DNA from: an uncultured Oscillospiraceae bacterium
GTDB taxonomy: Bacteria > Bacillota > Clostridia > Oscillospirales > Oscillospiraceae
Direction: 5' to 3'
DNA: 40,064 nucleotides
Assembly (NCBI GenBank): GCA_934636655.1
Contig: CAKUAS010000018.1
Span: 1-40,064, forward strand
The notes under the pieces were generated by a model that saw only the letters and a list, made by a program, of their open reading frames with translations, searched no databases and had not been told where the DNA came from. The translations under genes and the position numbers were made by a program. Positions 8,203 through 18,038 of the stretch are shown one piece after another; position 1 is the stretch's first letter, and each line of letters starts with the position of its first letter.

Positions 8203-9563
8203 TTGTCTATCACATCCGAAAGGTCGCACAGCTTTCTGCCGGCGGCAATTATTATCACACGGTCGTCCGGAAGAATAACATCATCGCCGCAGGGAATAAT
8301 GTTATTGTCTCCGCGAATTATGCCCGCAAGCAGAATATCGGGCTTGAGCTTCAGGTCCTTTACGGGAATATTCGTGTAACCGAAATCAGAGGACACTACA
8401 AATTCAAGCGCCTCAACGGTTCCGTTCATGAGGCTGTAAAGCGTTTCCACTCTGCTGCCCATGGAGTTTTGCAGCGCACGGGCGTATTGAAGCAGCACGT
8501 CTGCCGTTATATGCTTCGGCGACACGGTGCATTCAACGCCAAGCTGTTCGGACAGCTCGTGATAGGCGTCCTGGTTGAGCTTCGCTATGACCTTGGGCAC
8601 GCCGCGGTCAAGAGCATAGTAGGATATCAGAAGGTTTTCCTCATCCATTCCCGTGAGAGCGACAAAGGCGTCCGCTCCGTCAAGCCCCTCCTCGTCCAGC
8701 AGCTCATGCTGTGCACCGTCGCCGCGGATAATCACGGCACCCGTCCCGAGCGCAGCGGATATATCGTCACAGCGCTTGTCGTCCTTTTCGATTATTTTGA
8801 CGCTGTTGCCGCTTCTAATGAGCGCATCGCTCAGATACTGCGCAATACGGCTCGCACCGAGCAGCATCACATGCTTTGCCCTCTTTTGCAGTATGCCCAT
8901 GTTGCTAAGAAGCTTCTGCATGTCCTCCGGAGCGGCTATAAGTCCTAGCTTATCACCGGCATGAAGGACAAAGCTGCCTCGCGGGATATGCGCCGTTTTT
9001 CCGCGAAGCACGGCGCACACGAGGAAGGACGCTCCGCTTTTGGCACGCAGTGATGCAAGAGTTGCACCGTCGATGGAGCTTTCCGGCTTCAGACATATCT
9101 CAGCCATCTCGAAGCGGCTGCGGGTAAAGCTTTCGCATCTTACGGCGGACGGGAATTTGAGAATGTTATATATTGCTTTCGCCGTGAGCTGCTCAGGGTT
9201 TATGACCATGGAAAGCTCAAGCTGCTTTTTTATAAAACCAAGGTTTTCGCTGCTGTATTCGCTGCCGCGAATGCGTGCGACGGTGTGCCTTGCGCCCATG
9301 CGCTTTGCAAGAAAGCAGCTGAGCATATTTATCTCGTCCGAGCCCGTGACTGCAATAAAAAGCTCCGTATCGGCAGAGCCTGCGTCTGCAAGCGCTTTAT
9401 AATGCGAGCCCTCGTCGCATATACCCATAACGTCGTAGTTCGTGGTCACACTGTCTATGACGGCGCGGTCATTATCTATAACGACTATCTCATGCCCTTC
9501 GTTTATAAGGCTGTGCAGTATGCTTTGACCGATCTTGCCGCAGCCGACAATAATGATTCTCAT
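8199..9563 (-). CDS. trkA: Trk system potassium uptake protein TrkA
   Basis: A 454-residue cytoplasmic regulator with two RCK repeats. The first NAD-binding fold is MRIIIVGCGKIGQSI...EIVVIDND at the N terminus, the second KHVMLLGASRIAQYL...VKIIEKDD in the middle. Each is followed by an RCK-C-like domain; the last ends in DDRVIIIAAGRKL. This duplicated architecture is full-length TrkA rather than single-repeat KtrA. ATG 9563 is preferred because GAGG lies seven bases upstream and the family begins MKIII; upstream in-frame residues are likely leader. First gene of the trkA-trkH-small peptide operon. Confidence 0.93.
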   Translation of the reverse strand: MRIIIVGCGKIGQSILHSLINEGHEIVVIDNDRAVIDSVTTNYDVMGICDEGSHYKALADAGSADTELFIAVTGSDEINMLSCFLAKRMGARHTVARIRGSEYSSENLGFIKKQLELSMVINPEQLTAKAIYNILKFPSAVRCESFTRSRFEMAEICLKPESSIDGATLASLRAKSGASFLVCAVLRGKTAHIPRGSFVLHAGDKLGLIAAPEDMQKLLSNMGILQKRAKHVMLLGASRIAQYLSDALIRSGNSVKIIEKDDKRCDDISAALGTGAVIIRGDGAQHELLDEEGLDGADAFVALTGMDEENLLISYYALDRGVPKVIAKLNQDAYHELSEQLGVECTVSPKHITADVLLQYARALQNSMGSRVETLYSLMNGTVEALEFVVSSDFGYTNIPVKDLKLKPDILLAGIIRGDNNIIPCGDDVILPDDRVIIIAAGRKLCDLSDVIDK

Positions 9564-9615
9564 TATATTGCCTCGTTTCGATTCTTTTTCTTGAGACGAA
9601 TATAGCACTTCGGGC

Positions 9616-9643
9616 ATTATAATGGGATTAGAGTATGTGTCTG
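9616..9643 (-). promoter_or_regulatory. Candidate promoter of the trkA-trkH operon
   Basis: A minus-strand TATAAT (complement of 9616-9621) stands 16 bases after CAGACA (complement of 9638-9643). The -10 is perfect and the -35 weak, as expected of a promoter that may need activation, possibly by the divergent KdpE-like regulator. Confidence 0.5.
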
Positions 9644-9708
9644 AGCATTAAAATTTTATTAAAGTCGAGCCTGAAAATGGGAAAATGCTTTTCGGCCTCC
9701 GACAGGTA

Positions 9709-9717
9709 TGTTATAAT
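9709..9717 (+). promoter_or_regulatory. Extended -10 promoter of the KdpD/KdpE-like pair
   Basis: TGTTATAAT matches an extended -10 (TGnTATAAT) about 24 bases before the start codon. No convincing -35 is present, which extended -10 promoters can do without. It is divergent from the trkA promoter. Confidence 0.6.
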
Positions 9718-9740
9718 TGTGCCGGAAATGAGGTGTTAAA

Positions 9741-11678
9741 ATGCAGCGCGAAGAGAAGATACTCGTCTGCCTTTCCGGCTCTCCGTCGAATGCCCGTGTT
9801 GTGCGTGCCGCGGCCAAGCTTGCCGAGGCGTTTAACGCTACGCTCACGGCGCTTTTTGTCGAGCCTGCAAATCACTCGACTCAGTCGGACGGACAGCTGG
9901 AGGATAATATCCACCTCGCAAAGCGGCTCGGCGCGCAGATAACAACGCTTTACGGCGACGACGCGGCGGCTGTCATAGCCGAGTACGCGCGAGTTTCGGG
10001 CTCAACGAAGATCGTTATCGGCCGAAGTCCCGGCAAGCGCGGCATATTCTCAAAAAAGAGCATTGTTGACCGCCTTGGCGACGTCGCGCCGGATATGGAT
10101 ATATATATAATCCCCGACAAAAGCGAGACAAAAGATAAGCCGCATGTCGGGATGCTCACGCAGGAGCGCTTCAGTCTGCGCGACATGATGACTACGATAC
10201 TTATGCTCTGTTTCTGCACGGGCATAGGTTATCTGTTTTCCGACCTTGGCTTTTCAACGGCAAATGTAATAGTCGTGTATATAATCGGTGTCCTTGCCAT
10301 TGCCATGCTGACTTCGGGGCGAAGCTACAGTCTTGCCGCGTCGATAATGTCGGTGCTTATATTCAATTTCTTTTTCACGAAGCCGTATTTTTCGCTGTTT
10401 TCCGATCCAAGTCACATTATGACGTTTATCGTCATGTTTGCAGCGGCGATGTTTATATCGTCGATAACGGCAAGAATAAAAATACAGACGCGTCAAACAG
10501 CGCTGAGAGTGTATAGAACGGAGATACTGCTTGAAACAAGCCAGAAGCTCCAGCAGGCGCTCGGCGTTGACCAGATGCTTTCAGTGACCGCGGAGCAGCT
10601 TGTAAAGCTGCTCGCCAGAAGCATACTTATCTATCCCGTACAGGACGGTTATCTTGCCGACCCCAGGCTGTTTCCCGCGCAGGAGGATAGTGATCTTAAT
10701 GCATATCTGACTGATTATGAGCGCGAGACCGCTCAATGGACACTTGAAAATGACCGCCGTGCAGGCAGCGGCACTGCTGTATTTCAGAAGGCGCACGGTC
10801 TTTATATGGCAATCCACGCAAACGGAAGGGTGTTTGCCGTTGCAGGTATTGCGATGCAAAATGCTCCTCAGCTCGAGAGCTTTGAAAAAACACTGACGGT
10901 TGCCATACTCGACGAGTGCGGGCTCGTGCTCGAAAACGAGAGAAGCCGCCGAGAAAAGCGTGAGATAGAGGAAAAGGCGAGAGCAGAGGCGTTAAGGGCA
11001 AATCTTTTGCGTGCAATATCGCACGATCTGCGTACGCCGCTGACCAATATATCCGGAACAGCAGCACTGCTAATGGAAAATGAGCTTCCCGAGGATAAGC
11101 GCCGCCAGATGTACACAGCGGTATACGATGATGCCCGGTGGCTTATAAATCTCGTTGAAAACCTTTTGAGCATAACGCGCATGGAGGGCGGCAGCCAAAT
11201 AGAAAATATGCAGCCCGAGCTTTTGGAAGATATATTCAGCGAGGCCGTTTCTCATGCCGACAGAAAGCTCTCCGAGCATGAGCTCAGCGTCGTGCTCGGA
11301 GATGAGCTGCTCATGGCGTATATGGACGCGCGGCTCATCATTCAGGTCATAATAAATCTTCTTAATAACGCAGTAAAATACACGCCGCCCGGCTCGCGGA
11401 TCCGCCTTTTGGCCGAGGCACAGGGAGATAGCGTGCTCATAAGCGTTACCGACGACGGAGACGGTATCGGTGACGATTTCAAAGATAAGATATTCGATAT
11501 GTTCTACACCGCCGGTAAGGCCAGCAGTGACGCGCGGCGCGGTTTGGGTCTCGGCCTTGCGTTGTGCAAAAGCATTGTCGAAGCTCACGGCGGAAGCATA
11601 AGCGTTTCGGATAATGTGCCGCACGGTGCGGTATTCGCATTTAATTTAAAGAGAGCGGAGGTGCAGGCGGATGAATAA
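9741..11678 (+). CDS. KdpD-like sensor histidine kinase lacking the N-terminal KdpD domain
   Basis: The 645-residue protein begins directly with a universal-stress-protein fold (EKILVCLSGSPSNARVVRAA, about residues 4-120). Four transmembrane segments of the DUF4118 type follow at about 155-250, then a GAF-like region, a HisKA box with SHDLRTPLTN (His near 428) and an ATPase with N box IINLLNNAVKYTP, G1 DDGDGIG and GLGLGLALCKS. Full-length KdpD is near 890 residues and has an N-terminal KdpD domain with a Walker motif before the USP domain; here it is absent and the start codon has a good AGGTG site. It overlaps the regulator gene by 8 bases. Divergence from trkA/trkH suggests control of Trk uptake; no kdpFABC is present. 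Confidence 0.88.
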   Translation: MQREEKILVCLSGSPSNARVVRAAAKLAEAFNATLTALFVEPANHSTQSDGQLEDNIHLAKRLGAQITTLYGDDAAAVIAEYARVSGSTKIVIGRSPGKRGIFSKKSIVDRLGDVAPDMDIYIIPDKSETKDKPHVGMLTQERFSLRDMMTTILMLCFCTGIGYLFSDLGFSTANVIVVYIIGVLAIAMLTSGRSYSLAASIMSVLIFNFFFTKPYFSLFSDPSHIMTFIVMFAAAMFISSITARIKIQTRQTALRVYRTEILLETSQKLQQALGVDQMLSVTAEQLVKLLARSILIYPVQDGYLADPRLFPAQEDSDLNAYLTDYERETAQWTLENDRRAGSGTAVFQKAHGLYMAIHANGRVFAVAGIAMQNAPQLESFEKTLTVAILDECGLVLENERSRREKREIEEKARAEALRANLLRAISHDLRTPLTNISGTAALLMENELPEDKRRQMYTAVYDDARWLINLVENLLSITRMEGGSQIENMQPELLEDIFSEAVSHADRKLSEHELSVVLGDELLMAYMDARLIIQVIINLLNNAVKYTPPGSRIRLLAEAQGDSVLISVTDDGDGIGDDFKDKIFDMFYTAGKASSDARRGLGLGLALCKSIVEAHGGSISVSDNVPHGAVFAFNLKRAEVQADE

Positions 11679-12375
11679 ACCGCAAATACTTATAGTTGAG
11701 GACGATAACGCCGTTGCCAATCTCATTGCGGCGACGCTTGAGACGCAGGAATATGCCTATAAACGCGCCGAAAACGGAGCGGAGGCGGTGATGGAGGCCC
11801 TGTCCTGCAAGCCGGATGTCGTCCTGCTCGACCTCGGCCTGCCGGACATGGACGGCGTTGAGATAATAAGAAAAATACGCTCGTGGAGCAACATGCCCAT
11901 CATAGTCGTGTCCGCACGCAGCGAGGATTTTGATAAGGTGTCGGCTCTCGACGCGGGAGCGGACGACTATCTGACGAAGCCCTTCTCGGTCGATGAGCTT
12001 TTGGCCCGCCTGCGTGTGGCCTTGAGGAGAGTGCGCTATGACAGCGTCCGCCTCGGCGAAGAATCGAGCACCTATGAAAACGGAGATCTCCGCATAGATT
12101 ACTCCGCCGGCTGCGTTTATATTTCCGATAATGAGATACATCTTACACCCATCGAATATAAGCTCCTGTGCCTTCTTGCGAAGAATACCGGCAAGGTGCT
12201 CACTCACAACTATATTCTCAAAGAGGTTTGGGGCAGCCCCACGGCCTCGGACGTTTCGTCCCTGCGCGTTTATATGGCAACGCTCCGCCGCAAGATAGAG
12301 AAAAACTCAAACGGTGTGCAGTATATTCAAACTCATGTCGGCATCGGTTACCGCATGCTGCGCATAAATAAATGA
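11671..12375 (+). CDS. KdpE-like response regulator, OmpR family
   Basis: The 234-residue protein has a receiver domain (ILIVEDDNAVANLI, phospho-acceptor in VVLLDLGLPDMDG, VVSARSEDFDKV, conserved Lys in YLTKPFS) and a C-terminal winged helix of the OmpR/PhoB class (LTPIEYKLLCLLAKNTGKVL, then THVGIGYRML). It overlaps the kinase gene by 8 bases with GGAGGTG upstream. It is expected to bind DNA when phosphorylated by the adjacent kinase; the divergent trkA promoter is the obvious target. Confidence 0.92.
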   Translation: MNKPQILIVEDDNAVANLIAATLETQEYAYKRAENGAEAVMEALSCKPDVVLLDLGLPDMDGVEIIRKIRSWSNMPIIVVSARSEDFDKVSALDAGADDYLTKPFSVDELLARLRVALRRVRYDSVRLGEESSTYENGDLRIDYSAGCVYISDNEIHLTPIEYKLLCLLAKNTGKVLTHNYILKEVWGSPTASDVSSLRVYMATLRRKIEKNSNGVQYIQTHVGIGYRMLRINK

Positions 12376-12418
12376 ATTGGCGCAAGTGCATAAATCGTTA
12401 ACAAAAAATTCGTGAAAA

Positions 12419-12446
12419 TTTACTATAGTTCGTGTTAAACTATACA
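12419..12446 (+). promoter_or_regulatory. ftsH promoter with embedded inverted repeat
   Basis: TTTACT (12419-12424), 16 bases and TATACA (12441-12446) make a plausible sigma-A promoter before ftsH. Between and over them lies TATAGTT-N7-AACTATA (12424-12444), a perfect 7-bp inverted repeat centred in the promoter spacer, where a repressor could bind. Confidence 0.55.
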
Positions 12447-12475
12447 CAATATATATTCTTTAAGGAGTATGGCGT

Positions 12476-14287
<1,812 letters not shown>

Positions 14288-14290
14288 TCA

Positions 14291-14317
14291 AAAACCTCCG
14301 GCTGAGCCGGAGGTTTT
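14291..14317. terminator. Bidirectional terminator between ftsH and the Cys-rich gene
   Basis: AAAACCTCCGGC, loop TGA and GCCGGAGGTTTT form a perfect 12-bp stem with A and T ends, so it can serve both convergent genes. Confidence 0.9.
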
Positions 14318-14322
14318 ATACT

Positions 14323-15111
14323 TTACACCATGCTTTTGTAGTCCTCGCAGGGCTCGACGTTGTCGGGCGGGAAGAACTCGTCGACGGGGAAGCTTATGCG
14401 GCCGAACATCGTGCAGGGATCATCCTCGTTGGAGCCCACGCACTCCTTCTCAGGCAGGCAGTAATCGTAAGCCGGGATGAGCAGCTGCGTGTTGCGCTCG
14501 AGGCGGATGATAGAAAACTGCCCGAGGGTCACATAAACGTGACGTGTGCCGCCTGTGACGGAGATGTCCTCACCGAAGGAGTCGAGTATGCTCTGCGGAA
14601 TGTCGCGCTGATCGATGCCGGGATCGGGCAGAGCCGTCTCGGCAAGGGTCATGTGCAGCGCTATGGGATCGACGGCGTCGACCTCGGCGAAGGGCATGCT
14701 GCTGTCGGTGTTCGGGATGCAGCAGTCGTCGGAGGAAAAGCTTCTGACCCTGCCCTCCGAGCCGAAGAGCATTACGCGCTTATCGAACACCGCAAGACCT
14801 GTGAATGTCTGATTTGCAGGGAACGTCTCGCCGCTTATCTTGTAGAAGTAGGTGACGTCGACCGTGTAATAGCCGCGGTTGAGGCAGATATCATTGACCT
14901 TTACCTCGCATTGCAGAAGCTGCGCGCACTTAGGACGCACGCTGAACGCGCTCTCTATGTATGGAAGAGAGCTCACAGTGGGATAAACGCGCAGATCCTC
15001 GATGCAGTCCTTGTCGCGGCAGGCATCCATTATCTTTCTCGTGTTGACACAAACGGCCTGTTTTATGCAGTCATTATCATTGACCGGACCGGGCACGACC
15101 CTGTCTGCCAT
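14323..15111 (-). CDS. Cys-rich protein of unknown function (262 aa)
   Basis: Not firmly recognised. The protein starts MADRVVPGPVNDNDCIKQAV and contains about 13 cysteines, several in pairs such as RDKDCIED and DDCCIPN. It is acidic, with no signal peptide or membrane segment. The mid part (EVKVNDICLNRGYYTVDVTY) has the alternating beta pattern seen in SPOCS/DUF3794 domains of spore-coat proteins, so a spore-envelope role is possible; this is a weak inference. ATG 15111 is chosen because GGGAGG lies seven bases upstream; an in-frame ATG at 15150 lacks a site. Monocistronic and convergent with ftsH. Confidence 0.8.
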   Translation of the reverse strand: MADRVVPGPVNDNDCIKQAVCVNTRKIMDACRDKDCIEDLRVYPTVSSLPYIESAFSVRPKCAQLLQCEVKVNDICLNRGYYTVDVTYFYKISGETFPANQTFTGLAVFDKRVMLFGSEGRVRSFSSDDCCIPNTDSSMPFAEVDAVDPIALHMTLAETALPDPGIDQRDIPQSILDSFGEDISVTGGTRHVYVTLGQFSIIRLERNTQLLIPAYDYCLPEKECVGSNEDDPCTMFGRISFPVDEFFPPDNVEPCEDYKSMV

Positions 15112-15192
15112 AAATATACCTCCCAGGATGGAATTGAAGAAAAACTTCAATACAGTCTATGCGCAGTGTTCCAAAATGTGAAGAATATTGGA

Positions 15193-15221
15193 TTTACAAA
15201 AAGAAAAGTATGTATTATTAT
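15193..15221 (+). promoter_or_regulatory. Promoter of the small membrane protein gene
   Basis: TTTACA (15193-15198), 17 bases and TATTAT (15216-15221) match the sigma-A consensus closely, about 33 bases before the start codon. Confidence 0.7.
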
Positions 15222-15253
15222 ATAGGTTAAAGAAAGCAGAGGGAGACAAAAGA

Positions 15254-15439
15254 ATGAATAAAAAGATTTGGCTTATCCTCATAGCCGTTGAGGTGCTCAT
15301 ACTTTTCGCGATGATCCTTGCAGACTTCGGCGTTATCCACACGGCGTCCGCGCCGCTTTCGCCCAGGAGCATTATATTGCACATAACGACCATTGTTATC
15401 ATTTTTGCCTGCCTTGACGCTTATAAAAAGAGCGAGTAG
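15254..15439 (+). CDS. Small two-span membrane protein, unknown function
   Basis: The 61-residue product begins MNKKIWLILIAVEVLILFAM. It has one hydrophobic span at about 5-25 and a second at about 37-55, with a charged C-terminal end (AYKKSE). A near-consensus promoter and AGAGGGAG support translation from ATG 15254. No family is recognised. The next gene has its own promoter, so it is probably monocistronic. Confidence 0.7.
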   Translation: MNKKIWLILIAVEVLILFAMILADFGVIHTASAPLSPRSIILHITTIVIIFACLDAYKKSE

Positions 15440-15441
15440 TG

Positions 15442-15470
15442 TTTACTTGTTCACATTTTGAAGATATAAT
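15442..15470 (+). promoter_or_regulatory. Promoter of the DUF4364 gene
   Basis: TTTACT (15442-15447), 17 bases and TATAAT (15465-15470) lie 20 bases before the start codon. It begins three bases after the upstream stop. Confidence 0.7.
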
Positions 15471-15490
15471 ATCATTTTCGGGAGAGTGCT

Positions 15491-16030
15491 ATGGAACGAT
15501 ACGGCTTTATCCATGAAAAGCTTGATATAAAAATTCTCATATTATTTATTCTCCGCCGTCTGCCGGGCATAGTTGCGCCCATTGACCTTCAGGATTTCAC
15601 GCAGCAGTGCGACGAGGGATTTGGCTATTTCGAGTATTCCGACTGCCTTGCCGAGCTTATAGAAAGCGGCCTTGTGATCGAAGAGGAAAACGGCCTGCGC
15701 GTCAGCAAGCGCGGTGCGGATGCCGGTGAAACGGTCGAGAGCAGTCTGCCGTTTTCCGTCCGCAAAAGGGCGGAGAAGATAATCGCCCCCGAGGCAGAGC
15801 GGCTGCGCCGCCTGTCCATGATAACCGCGCAGCACCGCAATCGCGACAGCGGCTGCTTTGTCACCCTCGCCATGAGCGACGGTAAGGGCGAGATCATAAG
15901 GCTCAATATCCTCTCGTCCGGCGAGCAGCAGGCAGAGCGCATCGAGGAAAACTTCCGCGACAGGGCAGAGGAGATATACTGCAAAATAATCGAGCTTTTG
16001 GATAAGAAGCCCGAGAATAAAAAAGGGTAA
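15491..16030 (+). CDS. DUF4364 family protein (winged-helix-like)
   Basis: The 179-residue protein shows the N-terminal DIKILILFILRRLPGIVAPI, the pattern of DUF4364 proteins found across Clostridia. The N-terminal 75 residues resemble a winged helix (ECLAELIESGLV-like: DCLAELIESGLVIEEENG), then a mixed alpha/beta domain. The function is unknown; a transcriptional role is often suggested for the fold. GGGAGAG precedes ATG 15491. A strong terminator follows, just before asnA. Confidence 0.8.
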   Translation: MERYGFIHEKLDIKILILFILRRLPGIVAPIDLQDFTQQCDEGFGYFEYSDCLAELIESGLVIEEENGLRVSKRGADAGETVESSLPFSVRKRAEKIIAPEAERLRRLSMITAQHRNRDSGCFVTLAMSDGKGEIIRLNILSSGEQQAERIEENFRDRAEEIYCKIIELLDKKPENKKG

Positions 16031-16032
16031 TA

Positions 16033-16057
16033 AAACGCCCATCTCAGATGGGCGTTT
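16033..16057 (+). terminator. Terminator after the DUF4364 gene
   Basis: AAACGCCCATCTCAGATGGGCGTTT is one continuous palindrome (10-bp stem, CTCAG loop) followed by a T-rich stretch. Confidence 0.8.
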
Positions 16058-16095
16058 ATATATTTATTTTTTGTGTATACACCAGGAGGAAAACC

Positions 16096-17109
16096 ATGGA
16101 GATCAGAATTCCGGACGGATACAAGAGTATCCTCAGCGTTTACGACACGCAGAAGGCCATAAGTCTTTTAAAGCGCCTGTTTGAGGACAGGCTCGCGGCA
16201 CTTTTAAATCTTTACCGTGTGTCCGCACCGTTGTTCGTCGACTCTAATTCCGGACTTAACGATAACCTCAACGGCTACGAGCGCCCGGTATCATTTGACA
16301 TTCTGCGCTCGGATGCTACCGCGCAGGTCGTGCAGTCGCTTGCAAAGTGGAAGCGTCTTGCGCTCAAGCGCTATAACTTCTACCCCGGTAAGGGACTTTA
16401 CACCGACATGGACGCTATCCGCCGCGATGAGGACGAGCTTGATAACCTGCACTCTGTCTACGTCGACCAGTGGGACTGGGAGAAGGTCATCCTTGCGGAA
16501 AACCGCAATATCGACTATCTCAAGCTCACGGTCATGGATATAGTCAAGGCCCTGTGCGATACGCAGGACACCATGCAGGCAATTTATCCGCAGCTCCAGT
16601 GCCTGCCCAAGCTCGAGCGCAATGTCACCTTCATCACCTCGCAGGAACTTGAGGATATGTATCCCGACATGACTGCAAAGCAGCGTGAGAACGCCTTCAC
16701 CCGCGAGCACAAGACCGTCTTCATCATCGGCATCGGCGGCGCACTGCGTTCCGGCAAGCCGCATGACGGCCGCGCGCCCGACTATGACGATTGGTCGCTC
16801 AACGGCGACATCCTGTTCTGGTGCGATTGGCTCGACTGCGCTATAGAGATATCCTCCATGGGTATTCGCGTCGATCCCGAGTCGCTGGATAAGCAGCTCA
16901 GGCTTTCCGGCTGCGATGACCGCAGAGAGCTTCCGTATCACAAAATGCTCTTAAACGGCGAGCTGCCCCTCACCATCGGCGGCGGCATAGGCCAGTCGCG
17001 CGTTTCCATGCTCCTGCTGGGTAAGGCGCACATCGGCGAGGTCCAAGTATCCATTTGGGATAAGCATACCGAAGAAGTCTGCGCCGAAAAGGGAGTCATG
17101 CTCCTGTAA
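16096..17109 (+). CDS. asnA: Aspartate--ammonia ligase (asparagine synthetase A)
   Basis: The 337-residue product matches AsnA length (330 in E. coli). It forms asparagine from aspartate, ammonia and ATP in the cytoplasm. Family motifs are FVDSNSGLNDNLNGYERPV, KWKRLALKRYNFYPGKGLY, DQWDWEK, DDWSLNGDILFW and the ATP-site GGGIGQSRVSMLLL. The fold is class II aminoacyl-tRNA-synthetase-like. ATG 16096 follows AGGAGGA; the longer frame from 16048 would start within the upstream terminator. A 10-bp palindrome GTGTATACAC sits right before the ribosome-binding site. uppP follows 21 bases later. Confidence 0.95.
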   Translation: MEIRIPDGYKSILSVYDTQKAISLLKRLFEDRLAALLNLYRVSAPLFVDSNSGLNDNLNGYERPVSFDILRSDATAQVVQSLAKWKRLALKRYNFYPGKGLYTDMDAIRRDEDELDNLHSVYVDQWDWEKVILAENRNIDYLKLTVMDIVKALCDTQDTMQAIYPQLQCLPKLERNVTFITSQELEDMYPDMTAKQRENAFTREHKTVFIIGIGGALRSGKPHDGRAPDYDDWSLNGDILFWCDWLDCAIEISSMGIRVDPESLDKQLRLSGCDDRRELPYHKMLLNGELPLTIGGGIGQSRVSMLLLGKAHIGEVQVSIWDKHTEEVCAEKGVMLL

Positions 17110-17130
17110 AAAGCCGCATAAGGTGTGAAT

Positions 17131-17943
17131 ATGGATATTATAGAGCTTATAAAAGTAATAATCATCGGCATAGTCGAGGGCATTACCGAGTGGCTGCCCA
17201 TTTCGAGCACAGGCCACATGCTGCTCGTGGATGAGTTTATCCACATGAATGTCACGCCGGAATTTCGAGAGATGTTCCTGTATGTCATCCAGCTCGGAGC
17301 GATCCTTGCCGTCATAATTCTCTATTGGGGAAAAATGTGGCCGTTTCAGAGCAGGAAGAAGAACGGCAGCGTGATAAAAAAGGATACCTTTATCCTCTGG
17401 TTCAAGGTCGTTATAGCCTGTATACCGGGCTTTATCGCGTACCTGATCTTCGACTTTGTTGATAACTGCTATGTCGTTGCGGCGGCACTTATCGTATACG
17501 GTGTTCTGTTCATCGTCATAGAGAACTGGAATCGCGGCCGCGAGCCGAGAGTGAAGACCCTTGAAGAGATATCGTATAAGGATGCACTTATCATCGGCCT
17601 GTTTCAGGCACTGTCGATAATACCCGGCACATCGCGCAGCGGCTCGACCATCATCGGAGGCCTCGTGATCGGCGTATCTCGTGTCGCAGCGGCGGAATTT
17701 ACATTTTTCCTTGCCGTGCCCGTCATGGTAGGTGTGTCGCTGCTGAAGATCCTTGCGTTTGGCTTTAGCTTCACGAGCGCCGAGCTAATAACGCTCATTG
17801 TCGGCTGTGTCGTTGCCTTCCTTGTGTCGATCGTGGTCATAAAGTTCCTCATGAGCTATATAAAGAAAAAGGACTTCAAGATCTTCGGCTGGTACCGCAT
17901 AATCCTCGGCGTTGTAGTTATAGCGTACTTCCTGCTCAAATGA
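17131..17943 (+). CDS. uppP: Undecaprenyl-diphosphate phosphatase UppP (BacA), copy 1
   Basis: A 270-residue polytopic membrane protein that dephosphorylates undecaprenyl diphosphate to recycle the cell-wall lipid carrier. Both active-site regions are present: EGITEWLPISSTGH near residues 15-28 and PGTSRSGSTI near 166-175. ATG 17131 is chosen because AAGGTG stands five bases before it; a GTG at 17125 falls inside that site. It follows asnA by 21 bases without a terminator, so the two are probably cotranscribed. A second uppP lies at 34378. Confidence 0.95.
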   Translation: MDIIELIKVIIIGIVEGITEWLPISSTGHMLLVDEFIHMNVTPEFREMFLYVIQLGAILAVIILYWGKMWPFQSRKKNGSVIKKDTFILWFKVVIACIPGFIAYLIFDFVDNCYVVAAALIVYGVLFIVIENWNRGREPRVKTLEEISYKDALIIGLFQALSIIPGTSRSGSTIIGGLVIGVSRVAAAEFTFFLAVPVMVGVSLLKILAFGFSFTSAELITLIVGCVVAFLVSIVVIKFLMSYIKKKDFKIFGWYRIILGVVVIAYFLLK

Positions 17944-17952
17944 AAATTTCCG

Positions 17953-17978
17953 GCACCCGTTATATGACGGGTGCTTTT
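17953..17978 (+). terminator. Terminator after uppP copy 1
   Basis: GCACCCGT-TATATG-ACGGGTGC followed by TTTT, ten bases after the stop codon. Confidence 0.85.
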
Positions 17979-18038
17979 CTATGCCGAAATGTTGCAATGA
18001 AGTATTAATATGTGCCCGTTTTGAAAGGAGCACATGTC

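Noticed and set aside
6760..9563. KdpFABC potassium ATPase suggested by the KdpD/KdpE neighbours
   Set aside because: The transporter genes have TrkH pore loops and TrkA RCK domains; no P-type ATPase is present.
16031..16095. T-box or amino-acid leader before asnA
   Set aside because: The gap is only 65 bases, mostly the upstream terminator; no T-box sequence or specifier hairpin fits.
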